Positions 11,410 through 22,227 are shown, numbered from the stretch's first letter. The stretch is 64,000 nucleotides of DNA from Phytophthora colocasiae (GCA_018806915.1 JAGKQI010000100.1:620001-684000), one strand, 5' to 3'. The notes: generated from the sequence alone by a model not told the origin. Numbers and translations are program-made.

Positions 11410-13785
11410 ATGGCACACCGGGTGGCCGCCTTTAAGAAGGCCGGTGTTTTATTTCCTGAGTTATCAACATCGTCAATCACAGCTAGGCTACAGCCAAACT
11501 CTACCATCAATGCACAACTTCAAACCGGGATATCAGAAGTGGTGCGCAGATTGCATCTGTCCCTCCGGGACACGATCCGACTTTGGAGGGGCCAATGCGA
11601 AGCAGATCCACGACCGAATAAAGCGCTGCGAGGTGATCATCTATGGTGGCTTCTCGAAGGGTTCACTCAGCTACCACTGCTTCTGGATATGATTCGAAAT
11701 GGAGTAACGCATGACTTTCGGCCGATCAAGACATCTATTCAGAGTGCATCGACAGCCAACCACAAGTCTGCTCGGATATGGAGCAATGCACTGAGACGAA
11801 GTATTCGTGAAGGTCAAGATGCGGGAACATACCTAGTTGTGGATATCGATGCCGCTGAAGTATGGAAGGAGGTCCATATTAGCCCGTTCGGGTGTGTTCC
11901 AAAAGCTGACGCGGACCCCACAGTCGAAGCGAGGGTTATTCACGATCTATCGTACCCGGCAGGTCAGTCGATCAATAGCTCGTCCGATACCAACACTCTA
12001 CCGCGTCTACAGTATGAGCACGTACACAAACTGGCGCGACGGATTGAAGAGCTGAAGACTCGTCGCTATACAAGTAGAGTTAAACTCAAGCGCGGGGATG
12101 TCAAATCTGCTTTTAGGAATGTCTACGGGAGCACCGAAGTTTGCGGTCGATTTGCAGGAAAACTTCCTGACGAAGGCGCTTTGGTAATCGACCTTGCACT
12201 CCCGTTTGGATGGACCGGGTCCCCCGCTCATTACGGTGTATTTGGGTCAGCTATCACACACCTCGTGAAAAATGAAAGCCCGGCCACTCTTGATCCGTGT
12301 GCTACGGACTCTGAGCCATTTTTCTGCTATACATGGGTTGATGACCATGTCTTAGTCGAAGAAGACCGGGGCAATCGATTGGAACTATGCGAGTCAGCAC
12401 TTCGTCTCGCAATGTTGGCGGTCCTCGGTCCCCGCTCCATCAACGAAAAGAAATTCTCTAGCTGGTCTACCCGACTTCGGGCATTAGGATTGGACTGGGA
12501 CACTGAACTACGCTCTGTCTCGATGCCTGAGGAGAAGATCACGAAAGCATTACTCCGCGTGCATGCCATGCTCCAGCACAAGTCGGCGACACGGACACAG
12601 CTGTGCAAACTATTGGGATCTCTACGTCACGTGTGTTCGTGTATCCATTTCGCAAAACCGCTGTTCCAACGTATTGCAGCTCTCCATCGACGTGCTCCTC
12701 GTTTGGGGTCGATTGCAGTGTCTGAAGGTGCTATTCTCGATTTGCAATGGTTTCAGCATGTTCTACGGCATGGTCAGCTTCGGAGTATCCCCCTCAAGTT
12801 CTTTGGAGAATTTCCGGCTCCAGACGTGCACTTGTATATGGATGCCAGCGACACAGGCCTCTGTGCACTCCATCCAGCACGGCGCGAATATATTCGCCTA
12901 AAGTTTGACGAAGAAGAACGCACTCGTATTCGACAAGGGGGATTTTCAATTAATATCAGGGAACAACTTGGTGCTGTACTTGCCACCCTCTGCTGGGGTC
13001 GCGAGTGGTGTCGCCGTGCTACTTCGGAAATGACGCATGTACGCTGCTGGATTGATAATCGGTCAGCAGTAGCCTGGTGCAACAATCTCAACAGTCGGGA
13101 ACCCAGTGCGCAGGAGCTGAATCGAGTGCTGGGTGCCATCGAAGCACAATGGGCTTTATATGTTTCTGCTAAGCATTTACCTGGCGCAATCAACACGATG
13201 GCTGACCTGGGATCTCGTGCATGGGACGAACCTCGACTGACAAATTGGAGATCACTAACTAACGGTTGGACGCAGATATCAATTCCCAACGCTATACGCA
13301 AGATTTACTCGGCGAGATGGTCCGCCTTCAGCAGTGCTCCCTCGCTGAATCATCCAGACGTCAGTACAAGGGAACCTGGCAGCAATGGAGAAAGTTTTGT
13401 GAGCGCCTCGGAGTGTCAAGGTGGCTCCCGCAACACGACTTGGACACGCAATCCTTACTGCTGGTTATCTTCGCCATTCACTGCTGGACCGGAGGAAATC
13501 AACACGGTAGAGCCTCTGCAAGTACCATTCAGTCTAAAATCTGCCATATCAATTGGTATCATCGGGCATTTGCCGGATTCGAACCTCGACTCAGCCCAAA
13601 TCATGCCCTCGCTCTCGCCGGAATGCGTCGAACAAGTCCAGCAACAAGGCGAAGGGGTGCCGTCACGAGAACAATGCTGCAGTGGATTATCCGCCACCTC
13701 GACTTCCAACAAGCCCAGCACCGCGTTATCGCAGGGGCTGCACTACTGGGCTTCTTTTTTCTACTCCGAAGCGCTGAATACCTAG
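11410..13785 (+). CDS. Reverse transcriptase-RNase H of YR element 1
   Basis: Reverse transcriptase motifs are clear: RVIHDLSYPAGQS (about residue 175), LPFGWTGSPAHYGVFG, and the catalytic YTWVDDHVLVE (about residue 306). An RNase H domain follows, with LYMDASDTG (about residue 475), a central NIREQLGA and a late CWIDNRSAVAW. The RNase H reading ends near 13300, yet the frame stays open for another 160 codons across the start of the recombinase ORF, which lies in a different frame. The start at 11410 is the first ATG in frame; expression by fusion to or re-initiation after gag is also possible. It copies the element RNA into DNA. Confidence 0.88.
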   Translation: MAHRVAAFKKAGVLFPELSTSSITARLQPNSTINAQLQTGISEVVRRLHLSLRDTIRLWRGQCEADPRPNKALRGDHLWWLLEGFTQLPLLLDMIRNGVTHDFRPIKTSIQSASTANHKSARIWSNALRRSIREGQDAGTYLVVDIDAAEVWKEVHISPFGCVPKADADPTVEARVIHDLSYPAGQSINSSSDTNTLPRLQYEHVHKLARRIEELKTRRYTSRVKLKRGDVKSAFRNVYGSTEVCGRFAGKLPDEGALVIDLALPFGWTGSPAHYGVFGSAITHLVKNESPATLDPCATDSEPFFCYTWVDDHVLVEEDRGNRLELCESALRLAMLAVLGPRSINEKKFSSWSTRLRALGLDWDTELRSVSMPEEKITKALLRVHAMLQHKSATRTQLCKLLGSLRHVCSCIHFAKPLFQRIAALHRRAPRLGSIAVSEGAILDLQWFQHVLRHGQLRSIPLKFFGEFPAPDVHLYMDASDTGLCALHPARREYIRLKFDEEERTRIRQGGFSINIREQLGAVLATLCWGREWCRRATSEMTHVRCWIDNRSAVAWCNNLNSREPSAQELNRVLGAIEAQWALYVSAKHLPGAINTMADLGSRAWDEPRLTNWRSLTNGWTQISIPNAIRKIYSARWSAFSSAPSLNHPDVSTREPGSNGESFVSASECQGGSRNTTWTRNPYCWLSSPFTAGPEEINTVEPLQVPFSLKSAISIGIIGHLPDSNLDSAQIMPSLSPECVEQVQQQGEGVPSREQCCSGLSATSTSNKPSTALSQGLHYWASFFYSEALNT

Positions 13786-14345
13786 CGGTAAAAGGCCGAA
13801 GGCGTGTATACACTCTGCAAGTGCGTGACGTTAGCTTCCGAGACGAGCTCGGGTTCAAAACATCAAACCCTATGCGAGCGGTAAGCGTGGAAATCTCACT
13901 GCGAGGGCAGAAGAATGACCAACAAGGACAGGGAGAGAAACGAGTTCTTTCACGTTCAAGTCATCAGACTATCTGTCCAGTATATGCTGCACGGCTGCTC
14001 ATGGATAACGCAAGAAGCTTACAACTCCAGCCTGAAGAACCAATCTGCTCAATCAAGGCGTCGACAATGTTGTCCGCCGAAATCATGTCAAAAGTGCTCC
14101 ACGCCGCAGCCAAAGCGACAGGAGAAGATGCCACGCTCTTCTCGTGCCACTCCTTACGACGCGGAGGCGCGACTGCTCTGCTGTCAGCCGGAGTGGACAG
14201 CACCGCGGTAATGCTGCATGGAAGGTGGAAGTCTGACTCATACCAGCGATACACGTCGTACACAAACGAGTCAGGCCGATTCCTGGCAACGCGAATGGCA
14301 TTCGGGGGTTCATACACCTCGCAGAAACCTGTGCATCGGCAATGA
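13317..14345 (+). CDS. Tyrosine recombinase of YR element 1
   Basis: An integrase of the phage/Cre-like tyrosine recombinase superfamily. An N-terminal SAM-like region begins with SSRRQYKGTWQQWRKFC. The catalytic part has Arg in LRSAEYL, His-x-x-Arg in CHSLRRGG (about residue 276), the HGRW block and the nucleophile Tyr in SYQRYTSY (about residue 308). It would close the element's DNA circle into the genome without a target duplication. The frame is open upstream to 13266, but the first ATG is 13317, inside the tail of the RT frame. The stop lies 7 nt before repeat B1. Confidence 0.88.
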   Translation: MVRLQQCSLAESSRRQYKGTWQQWRKFCERLGVSRWLPQHDLDTQSLLLVIFAIHCWTGGNQHGRASASTIQSKICHINWYHRAFAGFEPRLSPNHALALAGMRRTSPATRRRGAVTRTMLQWIIRHLDFQQAQHRVIAGAALLGFFFLLRSAEYLAVKGRRRVYTLQVRDVSFRDELGFKTSNPMRAVSVEISLRGQKNDQQGQGEKRVLSRSSHQTICPVYAARLLMDNARSLQLQPEEPICSIKASTMLSAEIMSKVLHAAAKATGEDATLFSCHSLRRGGATALLSAGVDSTAVMLHGRWKSDSYQRYTSYTNESGRFLATRMAFGGSYTSQKPVHRQ

Positions 14346-14352
14346 GCTCATG

Positions 14353-14487
14353 GGGCACACGCTCCTCAGCGTGGCTCATAAGCCGATACTACAACGCACT
14401 TGCTGCTGCAATACACTACAGTTTGAATCCCCACGCCTTGCTTACCAGGTACTAACACTCCAGATCTGCTAGTACTGACGTTGAAAA
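14353..14487 (+). repeat. Split direct repeat B1 of YR element 1
   Basis: About 135 nt, directly after the recombinase stop and directly before A2. It is the internal partner of B2; one G/A difference is visible near its end. Confidence 0.9.
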
Positions 14488-14734
14488 TGGTGTTTTTGTA
14501 GAGGTACGATGGAAAGACGTTTTTTTCCGGAAGGCTAGCTGCGCCGGCATACTGCTATAGCACCACATGCTCAGGTTTGTCACCGTCTGCGAGTGAACTG
14601 AGATCGGGAAGTGGAGACTCAACATCAACTTCAAGTACACTCGCCGGAGCAACGTGAGAACGCATCGCAGTACAACCAGCACGGACAGCCTCCTCACTTT
14701 CAAATTTACAAGTTTGAGTTCAAGTATCAACCAA
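14488..14734 (+). repeat. Split direct repeat A2 of YR element 1
   Basis: Near-identical copy of A1, abutting B1. The B1/A2 joint is where the circular intermediate's crossover would map. Confidence 0.92.
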
Positions 14735-14759
14735 CAAAAAACCCACCACGTCCCTCCCA

Positions 14760-14895
14760 GGGCACACGCTCCTCAGCGTGGCTCATAAGCCGATACTACA
14801 ACGCACTTGCTGCTGCAATACACTACAGTTTGAATCCCCACGCCTTGCTTACCAGGTACTAACACTCCAGATCTGCTAGTACTGACGTTAAAAAT
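14760..14895 (+). repeat. Split direct repeat B2 of YR element 1 and right end of the element
   Basis: Copy of B1 that ends in TTAAAAAT where flanking DNA resumes. It is separated from A2 by about 25 nt. Confidence 0.9.
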
Positions 14896-16254
14896 CTTCT
14901 ATTGAGCCGCCGCAAGCACCTACGTACGCGAAGTACATGCTGCTCGAAGGGAATACCAGCGCAGAGGTGCGCTAGTGCAGCACAAGGTACCGGTTGTCGA
15001 CAACGACAATATGGCTACGCTCAAATACGTGAAGTATCATCGAGCTGATCGGTTGGACGACGTGTACGAAGCGACTTCACATGGCAGCCATCTTTTGTCG
15101 AAGATCTCCTTGGACACGCACGTCCTGTGATACGATACATATGTAGTATGGAGGGAAGCATCAAGCGTATCCAGTGGATCCTCCGCCCCGCGACCATTCC
15201 TCCTAGCGGCTCTCGCCCCCCGTTATCCTGTGCGAGCGTAGTATGTCGAAATGGCCCGGACATCCTGCGCTTGTCTCTATTGTTGCCAAAACTGTTCCTG
15301 CTCCCCAGAGCTTTTGTCCGGTTAAACGACTTCTGATAACTCACGAAGCTGAAAAATGCACAAGTGTCTTGAATTATCCAAAATGACAGTGGCAATTCGA
15401 GAAGAGCTTGGAGAAAGCAGTGGAGGTGGGGAATTTCCAGATTGTTTAATTGTTGGTCCCGCCAAAAGTGGTCGGAAATGCCGCGCGGATTGGTCTATCA
15501 GAGATTATAAGGGGTTGGTTGGATGGGGCTGCGATGTCGAGTGGAACGCTGAAGCGGTGCGTTTAGCTATCGGAAATGGTCATTTTGAACTGGCGAAATG
15601 GCTAAAAGAGCCTCGGTGGACGAAATGGTTGAGTGGGCCGAAGTCGCTGCAGCTACAGGCGATTTAGCAATGGTGAAATGGCTTTGCGGCATTTTTACTG
15701 AGAGAGATGCGAATGGGCGGCTTCGTTACTCGTCGGAGTGGACAAATTTGTGCAGAATTGTGCAGAGTGCTAGCAAGTTTGGTCAACTTGATGTACTACA
15801 GTGGATAATGGACGAACCGAACCGTACCGTTCTTCTTTACGAATTTATCAGTCTACATGTTGAGCTCAAGGGAATTCCACCAGCCAAGATTAATTTTTAC
15901 ACGGGAACATATCAAAGTTCTTACATGGTTGATACAACACATATGCAATGGCGATAAAGCAGACTTTGTTGCTGCAGGACATGGACACCTAGACATTCTT
16001 CAATTATTATTTTCGTGTCCGTCCTCTTGGGATACGTACTTCACAAAGAGCTATTAACATTGCAGCTGAAAAGGGATATCTCGATATTGTCCTGGTTGCA
16101 GCAGGATATTCCGTTAACTATGCCATGGATGATGCTGCAGGAAATGGATTCCTCGAAAGGGCTACAGAAGCCGACCCTCTCACAACAGTCAGTGACCCCC
16201 AAAATCATCATTAACGCCGGTACAGAGCGACCTCGGAGCGTAGCGTACGTTTGA
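14896..16254 (+). pseudogene. Decayed ankyrin-repeat protein gene
   Basis: Fragments in three changing frames show the oomycete ankyrin-like pattern: AIGNGHFELAKWL near 15570, AAATGDLAMVKWL near 15650, SASKFGQLDVLQWI near 15775, AAGHGHLDILQLLF near 15975 and AAEKGYLDIV near 16060. Frame changes fall near 15600, 15880 and 16020. The stretch 14900-15350 holds recognisable but broken upstream sequence (an IRYICSMEGSIKRIQWIL-like piece near 15130). The intact ankyrin gene at 57076 shows what such a gene should look like. The right end of YR element 1 abuts it, so the insertion or an associated deletion may have removed its 5' part. Confidence 0.7.
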
Positions 16255-16680
16255 GATTGCTGTAAAATTTGCGAGACGCTACATAAGAGTAAAGAATCGT
16301 CGTAACGACTACGGTGGATATTGAGGGAGGAAACCAGCGATCAAATCGAAGAAACATTAGCAGGAATCAAGCGAGATATAGAGGGCAAATGAGTGGTACG
16401 AGAAGCGAAGAAAGGTACTTTTAGCCTAGGCCCTAGAACTACATGGCCACTACACATGCCTTCAAACAATGGCCTCAGTATTTAGTTGTTCAATTATTAG
16501 CTTGAAATGTAGAAGCTCAGGACTTCACGTTCTTGATGAAAAAATTGTTATCAGAGCTCAAAGATATTTCGATTAGGTCACAAATGGGGTCAAGACCCAT
16601 ACGATCCAACACATGATACTCATTTCAGTCCTTGTCGCTTTTCGATGTGGGGGCGTGCCGTAACTGCCACAATGAAGAAG
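16255..16680. other. Intergenic stretch, nothing recognised
   Basis: No open frame of note, RNA gene or repeat is visible. It separates the ankyrin pseudogene from the 3' end of YR element 3, where B1-A2-B2 repeats would be expected but cannot be found, so the element's 3' end may have been lost here. Confidence 0.4.
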
Positions 16681-16681
16681 T

Positions 16682-17763
16682 TTACATTGTAGCCCCACCA
16701 CGACCAGGGTGTGGCGTGGGGGATGCCCATTGCCTTGGCTGCATAGTATACTTCGGAATCATTGCTGGTGCCATCCTGGTAGTCAATTCACCGCTAATGC
16801 GTGTGTAACGCTCCACTGCATCGGATCGCCATCGCCCAAACAGCTTAACTGCTAAACTATCGAATCCAGCGTTGAAAAGTGCTGACGCACCGCCGCTCCG
16901 AAGAGAGTGCGAACTGTAATTTGCCGGATCGTGACCTGCCAATTTAGCCGCCTGCTTAATCGCATTGACCAAGTCTCGAACTTGCAGATTGCAGCTTGCA
17001 TCGACCTTGCATAGTAAGGTATTAGGCCCGGACCCGAGAGACTTGTGGTGGCTTGTCAGGAACCAAGCTGCTAACACAGGGCAGCACCAGCTACAGCCGG
17101 ACCTCGCCATTGTTCGACTAGCTCCAACACCAATTTGGTCTGACTTACTTCCACGGAATTGTATCACGACCGTGGCAACATTCTGAAGTAGCACAGCGTG
17201 GCGTCCACTGTGATCGATAAATTTCACATCTGATCTGCGAATCGCGTACTTTTGCACGGTTGAGCCCTGTGCTAAGTATTCAGATCTCCTTAGAAGAAAG
17301 AAGAAACCCAGTACCGTAGCCCCCCAGATGACTCGGTGTTGGGTATCTTCGAAGTTGAGATAGTTGTGTAGTGATTTGAGAATTTCCGGTGTAATTGGGG
17401 ACTTGCATTCCGGTGATTGCAAGCTGGTGTCCTGGTAAAAGACCGACTCCGTAACCGAGCAATCGCCGATGATGCCACGAGATATGGCTAATTTTCGGTT
17501 GAGGCAGAATTTCCGCTTCTAGTGTTTCCCCACCCGTATCGCCAGCAGTAGGTAGCAAAGAGAGCAAGTTGGTAGGAATGTCTTTTCGGCTCTTCCGGCA
17601 ACCACGTAGAGAATCGCAACCATTCGCACCACTTCGACCACTCTGCCCACGTGCTCGCGTATTGTTTGGACGACGAAGTGGCCAGTGAATTGGACTGAAG
17701 TGACTCGAAAAGTTGGTGTAGAGTTTTCTGCAAGCCGACGGCACTTGTGTCTGTGTCCAACAT
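16682..17763 (-). pseudogene. Broken tyrosine recombinase of YR element 3
   Basis: The N-terminal part (SSSKQYASTWAEWSKWCEWL) lies at 17763-17488 and the catalytic part at 17422-16682. A frame change near 17488 separates them. Catalytic Arg (LLRRSEYL), His-x-x-Arg (HSLRSGGASAL), LFGRWRSD and the Tyr of VERYTRI are all present. Confidence 0.82.
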
Positions 17764-19983
17764 GTAGAAAAGTTAGTCCACCGTGTTAATTCTGGTTCAG
17801 TCCATGCTCGTGAAGCTGCGTCCTCCATCCGATTAGTTAGTCCCGGTAGATGCTCCGCCGACACGCGTAAGTTGAAGTACGCTTCGGCCAGACCAATAGC
17901 TCGATTAATCTCCTGACTGAAGGTATTGCGTGAGTGTAGTCTATTGCACCACGATGCAGCAGACACGTTATCCGTCCAGCATCTTACGTGGATGGCCCTA
18001 CCAAAAGCTTGCCGATGCCATTTTCCACCCCATGTCCAGAGAGCAACAGCCATACTCAAGTGTTCACGAACATTTATCGAAAATTCTGCACCATCCGAGC
18101 AAACCTGGTCAAAGAGTTCTGCTTCTTCTGCGTCAAATTTAATTTGAAGAAATGAGTCACACGCTGGATCCAGCACAGCTAGCCCCAGGTTAGATGCGTC
18201 CATGTACAACTTGACTTGTGGAGATGGAAGGTCCCCAAACATGGAGAGAGGTAATTCCGCAAGGCAACCATGGTTCAAAATTTGCTGGAACCAAATGAGA
18301 TCTCTCTTGGCTCCATCTGATAGCTCCACTCTACCAAACCTGGGTGCCGCCGTACATTGAGACTGTAGCCTCTGGTAAAATGGCTTAGCCGTACGCAAAC
18401 AATTCGACACATGCCGCAGTGACCCCAACAGCTTATAAAGCTCAGATTTTGTGGCTGTGCCCTGTTTTGCCATTGCGACAACGCGCTCTCGAGCCTTGTT
18501 GATCTTATCCTGTGGTATTGAGACTGTCCTTCGAACCGTATTCCAGCTCAATCCCAACGCCACTAACTCCGAACACTAGGGTGAAAATTTTGCCTCATTG
18601 ATAGACCGAGGTCCAAGTACAGCCAACATAGCATGTCGAAGTGTGGCTTCTGCTAGTTCTAATCTGTTGTCCACATCTGGCTCGACCAAGATATGGTCGT
18701 CAACCCATTCGTAAGCGAAAAACGGTTCTTCATCGAGAGATTCGGACACTGAAGCTGGTGTGTTGCTCCCCAACAACCACGAAATTGCACGTCCAAACAA
18801 AGCGTAGCATGGTAGGGAGCCAGACCAACCAAATGGCGCTGCCATGTCAATGATGAGAATACCAAGTTCTGGTATGTATGCCGCCATCCGAAAAACTCGA
18901 TTTGACCGAGTTCTTAAATGTCGGAAAGCACCCTTCACGTCACCTTTTAACACACGAATACGGCCTACGTACCCAAGTTTCGCCAAGTTCTCGACACGAC
19001 GAGCAATTGTGACTACCGAATCATATCGTGCTTTCGGTACGGAATCGACAACGAAAGCATCATTTACAGAGCTTCCCTTGGGAAACGATAAGTCGTGAAT
19101 GGTACGAACTTCGTCTTCCGGACTCGTGTCCTTCTTTTCTACTGCACCGAGAGGGCTGCACACAACGTTTGGCCACTCATCGAGAAGATCAGAGCTGACG
19201 ATCATATACTGACCCGAATCTTGTCCATCACGAAGGCTTTTTCGTAAGGGCACGCAGATACCGTCGACATGAACCATGATTCTTCAGCGGCGGGCGCTTG
19301 GGGACTGGGCCATCTCGCCATCCAACATCAATTCCGGTTTTTGCTATTTGCACCAGCAGATCTAGGTGCGGATATCCCTTGAGTACTAGCTGCAGACGCT
19401 CGGGATCAATGGCTTTGTTTGGTCGACTGTCCCGTAAACTCTCACCACGCCAAAATTCTGTGGCTTCCGCTACACTCATTTTGTTGGTTCGGATGATTTC
19501 GGATAACGACTTGCACGCGAGTTCATCGATCGAGTGAGCTGCTGATGCGGATTTTACCAAGGCGCGTTTAAAACCTCGCTGTCGCTGTGAGGCTGATATC
19601 CGACATTCCTCGAGTAATAACTCTTCTTCAAGAGCTTGTTGGATCTTGTTTGCCGAATGTCGTGAGAGTCCGACAATATTGACCGCTGTCATAACGTGAT
19701 GTACCTGATCTGCAACGACCCGCATGGCTCGCATCAGACGCCAGATCCGGCATCGAACCCGGTAGGCGCTGATGGAGGAAGGCCCTAGTGTTGCACTTAC
19801 GTACATCATTGTAACATTTGTCGAGAACGACACTGGGACGCTCGCAGTCCGCATGGCCCTTAGTTTGAACATTATCACGGGGGAGACCCTTAGAACGTCC
19901 GTTTTCGTTGTTAAAAACTTTCCCAGTTGATTTAAGGTAGAAGATCGGCGAGAACCACGATCAGTGATTGAATTTCCTAGCAC
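17280..19983 (-). pseudogene. Broken reverse transcriptase-RNase H of YR element 3
   Basis: RT motifs remain: TIHDLSFPKGSS, APFGWSGSLPCY and catalytic YEWVDDHILVE, then RNase H LYMDASNLG and CWTDNVSAASW. Two lesions are seen: a frame change near 19245 within the segment before SLRDGQDSGQY, and a TAG near 18573 exactly where element 1 has a Trp codon (KFSSW versus KFSP-stop). Beyond the RNase H the frame runs on into sequence encoding recombinase in another frame, as in the sister elements. Confidence 0.82.
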
Positions 19984-20181
19984 CTTCGCGGTTGGTACGT
20001 GTGACTTCGTCCATGTCGTACTAAAACGGATGTCTGGTCCTTGGTGGTCGACGACTCGACCCGAATTGATGCGGACACAATCTTCGTTGTTGCTAGGAAT
20101 GGTATGATGCTTACGTTCTTGATCATGTCTCGCGGTTGTTTGTTTTGCAGGTAAACACGCGCCCGATCCGCCTGTAAGTAG

Positions 20182-22227
20182 TCATAATTGGTTGTGCTCG
20201 GATTTCAGCCCTCCAAAACGCTTCCTAATCTCTGCTTTGACGACCTCGGGTAAAGCTTTCGGGACAAAATGACCACGATCGCTGGGACAGCAACCGTCTT
20301 CGTCCTCCTGACATCCAGCTTTCGAAAGGAACCTCATGCACAATGTCCGAGATTCGTTAGTGGCTGGGTCTATGTAGACTGGGAGGCGCTTGAGCACATT
20401 CTTTGGCATTCTCCCATGTCGGTTGCTATTGTCACGGATTGGCTGTGCTGGTTGCCTAGTAGAGCGTTTGCCTTCTGTCCGGTAGGATGCAGCTATCGGT
20501 CTGCTTTGCTTCAGTGCATTCACCTGGCGGTGAAGTTTGACGAACATGAGATCTCGCAGCAACCGATCTTCTGATGAGCACCGAAGCTGTACTTGGGTAA
20601 CGTCGCTGTCAGATAATACAGCTTCTCGAAAATCTTCCAATACATCATTTATCCAGTAGACAACCGAAGGAAGCTCAGTCTCGTCCCAAGACACTCGCAT
20701 AAGTGTTTCCTCCGTGAATCGTAGAATGGCCTCTGTAAGACCTATCAGTTCACTGCAGCAGTATTCTCGGGCATACACCAGAAAAATTCTGATTGAGTCT
20801 ACAACGTCTTCGATGCTCGTAGCTGGGGTAGCTTTAGCAAATTCCGCTGTAGCGGATAAGTTATCAAAGTTGGAGCCTCCGCCCTGTAGCCATGCCACCC
20901 GTTCCTCCGACGAGAGTTTCGCGAAATGCCGAATTGAGAGACCTTTAGACCCGAAGCGAATATCGAAAGCTCTAGTGCAGATTCCTGGCAGTGCTTTGAA
21001 CTTCACAGCATCGGACCGGACCAAACCAGAAATAAATACATGCGGGGTCTTACCTCTATGCTTCTCCGACGTAACCTGCTCATGGACATACTGTTGATCT
21101 GGTTGCGGTGTGAATGAGTATTTCGACGCGTGTTCGGGATTTCTGCGGCCTGAAGGTGGGTTTCCCGCTACTGCTATGGCTTGGTCCGAAGTTCTGCTTG
21201 CCGTGACCCCCGTTTGGGTATTGTTTCTCCGAATATCTAAGAATCTTTCCAGCAGATCCGGATCATCTCCGAGCTTTTCAACTATCAATGCGTCTGTATC
21301 GAGGGCAGATCGAGGAGAAACGCGACGACGTTGCTGTGGCTCCACTTGTACTCCCACATATCTTTCTGTACCGAGATAACTAGCATCTCTATGGCGCTTG
21401 GAACCTGGTCGGGGATCCGATAATGGTGCTACAGTGTCTTCTACGTCTTGAGGGCGCGAATCATCATCGAGAAACGGATCAAATAGTTCCAAACCCTCCT
21501 CTGGTCCTGGGACGTCAGCCGTAATATCTTGGTTCGAATGGCCAGTGGGCACAATGCAAAACGACGGACCTACATGGTCTGGCACTGGTCGGCGGCCACC
21601 ATCTACGAAATACGTGAAATCGACTGCATGTTGAAGTGGGAATTTTACCGTCTTACCGGTACTAGGTTCAACCCATTCACACGGTTGATCGGGCGCAGGG
21701 AAGCTGTCCTCGGTAATTACTCCTTCGAACATCTCTGCAATATCGTTCGTTGCGACCCCGTTGTTACGTCCGAGTACACGGTCTAAGAGTGTATTCTGTA
21801 CATGTTCGATGTCAGACCAGCTCCATTCGTCGCGACTGAATTTAACGCGTTCCAAAAGTAAGGCCACCACAGGTGGTACAAGTGATAGACAGTCCAATGT
21901 AGTAGTTGAACGGTCACCCGCCGAGCTGACTGTAACAAGCCCGTCTTCCACCGCGATGACTTGTCCATAGTGAACCTGTCGGCCCACCTCGATGGAAACT
22001 GGCCGACGCAGGTACGATAATTGTTCTGCAGTGTTTACTTCTCTAGCCGTCACCACGCTTGCCAGTGCAATGTCCCGCGAGATAGCTCCCTCACCTCCTT
22101 CTAGACTCGCAAATGTCACTTCGTTTTGTGCAACCTGAGTGACCCGAGCGTAAAACGGATGCTCAAACTGCGCTCCGGCTTCTTCAGGGAGTAGATGCAA
22201 ATACGAGCGCGATGTGAGGCGAACCAT
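20182..22227 (-). CDS. Gag-like protein of YR element 3
   Basis: An uninterrupted 681-residue frame starting at ATG 22227. It aligns in layout with the gag of element 1: a conserved N-terminal third, an acidic and polar middle, the block FDIRFGSKGLSIRHF, and a C-terminal C-x8-C...C-x5-H motif ending RFGGLKSE. It is the only open ORF of this element, which could reflect chance or selection to make Gag in trans. Confidence 0.75.
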   Translation of the reverse strand: MVRLTSRSYLHLLPEEAGAQFEHPFYARVTQVAQNEVTFASLEGGEGAISRDIALASVVTAREVNTAEQLSYLRRPVSIEVGRQVHYGQVIAVEDGLVTVSSAGDRSTTTLDCLSLVPPVVALLLERVKFSRDEWSWSDIEHVQNTLLDRVLGRNNGVATNDIAEMFEGVITEDSFPAPDQPCEWVEPSTGKTVKFPLQHAVDFTYFVDGGRRPVPDHVGPSFCIVPTGHSNQDITADVPGPEEGLELFDPFLDDDSRPQDVEDTVAPLSDPRPGSKRHRDASYLGTERYVGVQVEPQQRRRVSPRSALDTDALIVEKLGDDPDLLERFLDIRRNNTQTGVTASRTSDQAIAVAGNPPSGRRNPEHASKYSFTPQPDQQYVHEQVTSEKHRGKTPHVFISGLVRSDAVKFKALPGICTRAFDIRFGSKGLSIRHFAKLSSEERVAWLQGGGSNFDNLSATAEFAKATPATSIEDVVDSIRIFLVYAREYCCSELIGLTEAILRFTEETLMRVSWDETELPSVVYWINDVLEDFREAVLSDSDVTQVQLRCSSEDRLLRDLMFVKLHRQVNALKQSRPIAASYRTEGKRSTRQPAQPIRDNSNRHGRMPKNVLKRLPVYIDPATNESRTLCMRFLSKAGCQEDEDGCCPSDRGHFVPKALPEVVKAEIRKRFGGLKSEHNQL

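Larger units (their letters stand above)
8965..14895 (+). mobile_element. Apparently intact YR retrotransposon with split direct repeats (Ngaro/PAT type)
   Basis: In order: repeat A1, gag-like ORF, reverse transcriptase-RNase H ORF, tyrosine recombinase ORF in an overlapping frame, then B1, A2 and B2. A1 and A2 (about 246 nt) are nearly identical, as are B1 and B2 (about 136 nt). This A1-body-B1-A2-B2 order is the split direct repeat of Ngaro and PAT elements of the DIRS order, not the inverted ends of DIRS1 itself. All three ORFs are open. No target-site duplication is expected and none is seen; a short AAAT-like sequence is shared by the left end, the internal B1/A2 joint and the right end, as expected of recombinase crossover. 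At about 5.9 kb it is the best candidate here for an active element. Confidence 0.9.
16682..22227 (-). mobile_element. Decayed YR retrotransposon (element 3)
   Basis: Minus-strand order gag, RT-RNase H, tyrosine recombinase matches elements 1 and 2. Gag is open, but the RT part carries a frameshift near 19245 and a TAG near 18573, and the recombinase is broken near 17488. I could not match sequence outside gag (22228-22500) to sequence beyond the recombinase (16255-16680), so no split direct repeats are claimed. The stated limits are only those of the coding parts. The element ends about 280 bp upstream of family gene B. Confidence 0.82.
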
